Positions 48,078 through 54,776 of a DNA stretch of 54,776 nucleotides are shown here, one piece after another; position 1 is the stretch's first letter; each line of letters starts with the position of its first letter. The position numbers were made by a program, and so were the translations under genes. Under the pieces are notes generated by a model. It saw only the letters and a list, made by a program, of their open reading frames with translations. It made no database searches and was not told the DNA's origin. This stretch comes from Nemertoderma westbladi (taxonomy: Eukaryota > Xenacoelomorpha > Nemertodermatida > Nemertodermatidae): positions 1 through 54,776 of the forward strand of contig JAUCBJ010006618.1 of NCBI GenBank assembly GCA_032718475.1, read 5' to 3'.

Positions 48078-51000
48078 AATCGCTCATACTACTACTACTA
48101 CTACTAGGATCGGTATTAGTTGTGTATTAATCGCTCATACTACTACTACTACTACTGAACGACGGTATTAGTTGTGTATTAATCGCTCATACTACTACTA
48201 CTGAACGAAGGTATTAGTTGTGTATTAATCGCTCATACTACTACTACTGAACGAAGGTATTAGTTGTGTATTAATCGCTCATACTACTACTACTGAACGA
48301 AGGTATTAGTTGTGTATTAATCGCTCATACTACTACTACTGAACGAAGGTATTAGTTGTGTATTAATCGCTCATACTACTACTACTGAACGACGGTATTA
48401 GTTGTGTATTAATCGCTCATACTACTACTACTGAACGAAGGTATTAGTTGTGTATTAATCGCTCATACTACTACTACTGAACGAAGGTATTAGTTGTGTA
48501 TTAATCGCTCATACTACTACTACTGAACGAAGGTATTAGTTGTGTATTAATCGCTCATACTACTACTACTGAACGACGGTATTAGTTGTGTATTAATCGC
48601 TCATACTACTACTACTGAACGACGGTATTAGTTGTGTATTAATCGCTCATACTACTACTACTGAACGAAGGTATTAGTTGTGTATTAATCGCTCATACTA
48701 CTACTACTGAACGAAGGTATTAGTTGTGTATTAATCGCTCATACTACTACTACTGAACGAAGGTATTAGTTGTGTATTAATCGCTCATACTACTACTACT
48801 GAACGACGGTATTAGTTGTGTATTAATCGCTCATACTACTACTACTGAACGACGGTATTAGTTGTGTATTAATCGCTCATACTACTACTACTGAACGACG
48901 GTATTAGTTGTGTATTAATCGCTCATACTACTACTACTGAACGAAGGTATTAGTTGTGTATTAATCGCTCATACTACTACTACTGAACGACGGTATTAGT
49001 TGTGTATTAATCGCTCATACTACTACTACTGAACGACGGTATTAGTTGTGTATTAATCGCTCATACTACTACTACTGAACGAAGGTATTAGTTGTGTATT
49101 AATCGCTCATACTACTACTACTGAACGAAGGTATTAGTTGTGTATTAATCGCTCATACTACTACTACTACTACTGAACGAAGGTATTAGTTGTGTATTAA
49201 TCGCTCATACTACTACTACTGAACGAAGGTATTAGTTGTGTATTAATCGCTCATACTACTACTACTGAACGAAGGTATTAGTTGTGTATTAATCGCTCAT
49301 ACTACTACTACTGAACGACGGTATTAGTTGTGTATTAATCGCTCATACTACTACTACTGAACGACGGTATTAGTTGTGTATTAATCGCTCATACTACTAC
49401 TACTACTGAACGAAGGTATTAGTTGTGTATTAATCGCTCATACTACTACTACTGAACGACGGTATTAGTTGTGTATTAATCGCTCATAACTACTACTACT
49501 GAACGAAGGTATTAGTTGTGTATTAATCGCTCATACTACTACTACTGAACGACGGTATTAGTTGTGTATTAATCGCTCATACTACTACTACTGAACGAAG
49601 GTATTAGTTGTGTATTAATCGCTCATACTACTACTACTGAACGACGGTATTAGTTGTGTATTAATCGCTCATACTACTACTACTGAACGACGGTATTAGT
49701 TGTGTATTAATCGCTCATACTACTACTACTGAACGACGGTATTAGTTGTGTATTAATCGCTCATACTACTACTACTGAACGAAGGTATTAGTTGTGTATT
49801 AATCGCTCATACTACTACTACTGAACGAAGGTATTAGTTGTGTATTAATCGCTCATACTACTACTACTGAACGAAGGTATTAGTTGTGTATTAATCGCTC
49901 ATACTACTACTACTGAACGAAGGTATTAGTTGTGTATTAATCGCTCATACTACTACTACTGAACGACGGTATTAGTTGTGTATTAATCGCTCATACTACT
50001 ACTACTGAACGAAGGTATTAGTTGTGTATTAATCGCTCATACTACTACTACTGAACGAAGGTATTAGTTGTGTATTAATCGCTCATACTACTACTACTGA
50101 ACGAAGGTATTAGTTGTGTATTAATCGCTCATACTACTACTACTGAACGACGGTATTAGTTGTGTATTAATCGCTCATACTACTACTACTGAACGACGGT
50201 ATTAGTTGTGTATTAATCGCTCATACTACTACTACTGAACGAAGGTATTAGTTGTGTATTAATCGCTCATACTACTACTACTGAACGAAGGTATTAGTTG
50301 TGTATTAATCGCTCATACTACTACTACTGAACGAAGGTATTAGTTGTGTATTAATCGCTCATACTACTACTACTGAACGAAGGTATTAGTTGTGTATTAA
50401 TCGCTCATACTACTACTACTGAACGAAGGTATTAGTTGTGTATTAATCGCTCATACTACTACTACTGAACGACGGTATTAGTTGTGTATTAATCGCTCAT
50501 ACTACTACTACTGAACGACGGTATTAGTTGTGTATTAATCGCTCATACTACTACTACTGAACGAAGGTATTAGTTGTGTATTAATCGCTCATACTACTAC
50601 TACTGAACGACGGTATTAGTTGTGTATTAATCGCTCATACTACTACTACTGAACGACGGTATTAGTTGTGTATTAATCGCTCATACTACTACTACTGAAC
50701 GAAGGTATTAGTTGTGTATTAATCGCTCATACTACTACTACTGAACGACGGTATTAGTTGTGTATTAATCGCTCATACTACTACTACTGAACGAAGGTAT
50801 TAGTTGTGTATTAATCGCTCATACTACTACTACTGAACGAAGGTATTAGTTGTGTATTAATCGCTCATACTACTACTACTGAACGAAGGTATTAGTTGTG
50901 TATTAATCGCTCATACTACTACTACTGAACGAAGGTATTAGTTGTGTATTAATCGCTCATACTACTACTACTGAACGAAGGTATTAGTTGTGTATTAATC

Positions 51001-54000
51001 GCTCATACTACTACTACTGAACGAAGGTATTAGTTGTGTATTAATCGCTCATACTACTACTACTGAACGAAGGTATTAGTTGTGTATTAATCGCTCATAC
51101 TACTACTACTGAACGAAGGTATTAGTTGTGTATTAATCGCTCATACTACTACTACTGAACGAAGGTATTAGTTGTGTATTAATCGCTCATACTACTACTA
51201 CTGAACGAAGGTATTAGTTGTGTATTAATCGCTCATACTACTACTACTGAACGAAGGTATTAGTTGTGTATTAATCGCTCATACTACTACTACTGAACGA
51301 AGGTATTAGTTGTGTATTAATCGCTCATACTACTACTACTGAACGAAGGTATTAGTTGTGTATTAATCGCTCATACTACTACTACTGAACGAAGGTATTA
51401 GTTGTGTATTAATCGCTCATACTACTACTACTGAACGAAGGTATTAGTTGTGTATTAATCGCTCATACTACTACTACTGAACGAAGGTATTAGTTGTGTA
51501 TTAATCGCTCATACTACTACTACTGAACGAAGGTATTAGTTGTGTATTAATCGCTCATACTACTACTACTGAACGAAGGTATTAGTTGTGTATTAATCGC
51601 TCATACTACTACTACTGAACGAAGGTATTAGTTGTGTATTAATCGCTCATACTACTACTACTGAACGAAGGTATTAGTTGTGTATTAATCGCTCATACTA
51701 CTACTACTGAACGAAGGTATTAGTTGTGTATTAATCGCTCATACTACTACTACTGAACGAAGGTATTAGTTGTGTATTAATCGCTCATACTACTACTACT
51801 GAACGAAGGTATTAGTTGTGTATTAATCGCTCATACTACTACTACTGAACGAAGGTATTAGTTGTGTATTAATCGCTCATACTACTACTACTGAACGAAG
51901 GTATTAGTTGTGTATTAATCGCTCATACTACTACTACTGAACGAAGGTATTAGTTGTGTATTAATCGCTCATACTACTACTACTGAACGAAGGTATTAGT
52001 TGTGTATTAATCGCTCATACTACTACTACTGAACGAAGGTATTAGTTGTGTATTAATCGCTCATACTACTACTACTGAACGAAGGTATTAGTTGTGTATT
52101 AATCGCTCATACTACTACTACTGAACGAAGGTATTAGTTGTGTATTAATCGCTCATACTACTACTACTGAACGAAGGTATTAGTTGTGTATTAATCGCTC
52201 ATACTACTACTACTGAACGAAGGTATTAGTTGTGTATTAATCGCTCATACTACTACTACTGAACGAAGGTATTAGTTGTGTATTAATCGCTCATACTACT
52301 ACTACTGAACGAAGGTATTAGTTGTGTATTAATCGCTCATACTACTACTACTGAACGAAGGTATTAGTTGTGTATTAATCGCTCATACTACTACTACTGA
52401 ACGAAGGTATTAGTTGTGTATTAATCGCTCATACTACTACTACTGAACGAAGGTATTAGTTGTGTATTAATCGCTCATACTACTACTACTGAACGAAGGT
52501 ATTAGTTGTGTATTAATCGCTCATACTACTACTACTGAACGAAGGTATTAGTTGTGTATTAATCGCTCATACTACTACTACTGAACGAAGGTATTAGTTG
52601 TGTATTAATCGCTCATACTACTACTACTGAACGAAGGTATTAGTTGTGTATTAATCGCTCATACTACTACTACTGAACGAAGGTATTAGTTGTGTATTAA
52701 TCGCTCATACTACTACTACTGAACGAAGGTATTAGTTGTGTATTAATCGCTCATACTACTACTACTGAACGAAGGTATTAGTTGTGTATTAATCGCTCAT
52801 ACTACTACTACTGAACGAAGGTATTAGTTGTGTATTAATCGCTCATACTACTACTACTGAACGAAGGTATTAGTTGTGTATTAATCGCTCATACTACTAC
52901 TACTGAACGAAGGTATTAGTTGTGTATTAATCGCTCATACTACTACTACTGAACGAAGGTATTAGTTGTGTATTAATCGCTCATACTACTACTACTGAAC
53001 GAAGGTATTAGTTGTGTATTAATCGCTCATACTACTACTACTGAACGAAGGTATTAGTTGTGTATTAATCGCTCATACTACTACTACTGAACGAAGGTAT
53101 TAGTTGTGTATTAATCGCTCATACTACTACTACTGAACGAAGGTATTAGTTGTGTATTAATCGCTCATACTACTACTACTGAACGAAGGTATTAGTTGTG
53201 TATTAATCGCTCATACTACTACTACTGAACGAAGGTATTAGTTGTGTATTAATCGCTCATACTACTACTACTGAACGAAGGTATTAGTTGTGTATTAATC
53301 GCTCATACTACTACTACTGAACGAAGGTATTAGTTGTGTATTAATCGCTCATACTACTACTACTGAACGAAGGTATTAGTTGTGTATTAATCGCTCATAC
53401 TACTACTACTGAACGAAGGTATTAGTTGTGTATTAATCGCTCATACTACTACTACTGAACGAAGGTATTAGTTGTGTATTAATCGCTCATACTACTACTA
53501 CTGAACGAAGGTATTAGTTGTGTATTAATCGCTCATACTACTACTACTGAACGAAGGTATTAGTTGTGTATTAATCGCTCATACTACTACTACTGAACGA
53601 AGGTATTAGTTGTGTATTAATCGCTCATACTACTACTACTGAACGAAGGTATTAGTTGTGTATTAATCGCTCATACTACTACTACTGAACGAAGGTATTA
53701 GTTGTGTATTAATCGCTCATACTACTACTACTGAACGAAGGTATTAGTTGTGTATTAATCGCTCATACTACTACTACTGAACGAAGGTATTAGTTGTGTA
53801 TTAATCGCTCATACTACTACTACTGAACGAAGGTATTAGTTGTGTATTAATCGCTCATACTACTACTACTGAACGAAGGTATTAGTTGTGTATTAATCGC
53901 TCATACTACTACTACTGAACGAAGGTATTAGTTGTGTATTAATCGCTCATACTACTACTACTGAACGAAGGTATTAGTTGTGTATTAATCGCTCATACTA

Positions 54001-54776
54001 CTACTACTGAACGAAGGTATTAGTTGTGTATTAATCGCTCATACTACTACTACTGAACGAAGGTATTAGTTGTGTATTAATCGCTCATACTACTACTACT
54101 GAACGAAGGTATTAGTTGTGTATTAATCGCTCATACTACTACTACTGAACGACGGTATTAGTTGTGTATTAATCGCTCATACTACTACTACTGAACGAAG
54201 GTATTAGTTGTGTATTAATCGCTCATACTACTACTACTGAACGAAGGTATTAGTTGTGTATTAATCGCTCATACTACTACTACTGAACGAAGGTATTAGT
54301 TGTGTATTAATCGCTCATACTACTACTACTGAACGAAGGTATTAGTTGTGTATTAATCGCTCATACTACTACTACTGAACGAAGGTATTAGTTGTGTATT
54401 AATCGCTCATACTACTACTACTGAACGAAGGTATTAGTTGTGTATTAATCGCTCATACTACTACTACTGAACGAAGGTATTAGTTGTGTATTAATCGCTC
54501 ATACTACTACTACTGAACGAAGGTATTAGTTGTGTATTAATCGCTCATACTACTACTACTGAACGAAGGTATTAGTTGTGTATTAATCGCTCATACTACT
54601 ACTACTGAACGAAGGTATTAGTTGTGTATTAATCGCTCATACTACTACTACTGAACGAAGGTATTAGTTGTGTATTAATCGCTCATACTACTACTACTGA
54701 ACGAAGGTATTAGTTGTGTATTAATCGCTCATACTACTACTACTGAACGAAGGTATTAGTTGTGTATTAATCGCTC
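48078..54776. repeat. 46-bp satellite, ~145 units, to the window edge
   Basis: Unit taatcgctcatactactactactgaacgaaggtattagttgtgtat written in two parts: taatcgctcatactactact then actgaacgaaggtattag plus ttgtgtat. Exact 46-bp period apart from a few extra act triplets. The main variation is one A/C position (gaacgaagg/gaacgacgg). The array continues past the right edge. Confidence 0.97.
48088..48113 (-). mobile_element. LINE 3' terminus in the first satellite unit
   Basis: Tactact...ctaggatcgg equals the 3' end and tail of the LINE family (compare 25945-25966 and 10888-10901, minus strand); immediately after it the satellite sequence tattagttgtg begins. Confidence 0.7.

Noticed and set aside
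48078-54776. CRISPR-like array
   Set aside because: Units are uniform without unique spacers, and the context is eukaryotic; it is a satellite.

Overview
The window looks like metazoan nuclear DNA. It has spliceosomal introns, a BEL/Pao-type retrotransposon (a family known from animals), Ty3/gypsy and APE-type LINE copies, a Helitron-type gene with introns, and several kilobases of minisatellite and satellite DNA. The species is not identifiable from what is visible; a marine or other invertebrate is a guess. Two stretches look like host protein-coding DNA. Both are exons of CAP-superfamily (GLIPR2/GAPR-1-like) genes on the + strand: the last exon of one gene (20899-21410) and four exons of a second (28014-28150, 44645-44762, 44865-44996, 47592-47887).

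Layout. 1-6788 holds the 5' part of a Helitron-type gene on the - strand. Three exons (6560-6788, 5716-5869, 928-3139) encode a cysteine-peptidase-like domain split by introns, a 30-residue tandem repeat and a Cys-rich Helitron N-terminal region; the Rep/helicase part would lie beyond the left edge. 6940-7022 is a tRNA-like element containing a hammerhead-ribozyme-like fold (- strand). 8497-12012 carries two pieces of one LINE family (- strand) joined head to tail through 23-bp repeats. 12290-13190 is a GC-rich tandem array, into which a complete but mutated Ty3/gypsy element (13191-17608, 220-bp LTRs) has inserted. 18018-18582 is another LINE piece. 19300-20610 is a 9/18-bp minisatellite that reads as Gly-Pro-Pro in one frame. 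23778-26709 is a 19-bp satellite interrupted by a 5'-truncated LINE.

28773-43216 is a 14.4-kb BEL/Pao-like retrotransposon (- strand). It has 538-bp LTRs with one difference seen, an AGAGT target-site duplication, and sits inside a 27-bp minisatellite that itself lies in intron 1 of the second CAP gene. Besides gag and pol it has about 3 kb of extra coding sequence upstream of gag and, in the position where env would lie, an 847-codon ORF combining an RNase D/WRN-like 3'-5' exonuclease fold with three CCHC zinc knuckles. This is the best candidate here for an undescribed system. 45157-46635 is a decayed LINE in the last visible intron of the CAP gene. 48078 to the right edge is a 46-bp satellite of about 145 units whose first unit carries the 3' terminus of the LINE.

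How it fits together. The region is a nest of mobile elements and tandem arrays around two CAP genes. Insertion order can partly be read from nesting: 27-bp array before BEL; 19-bp satellite before LINE copy D; 95-bp array before gypsy. All domain assignments are by eye; no searches were run.
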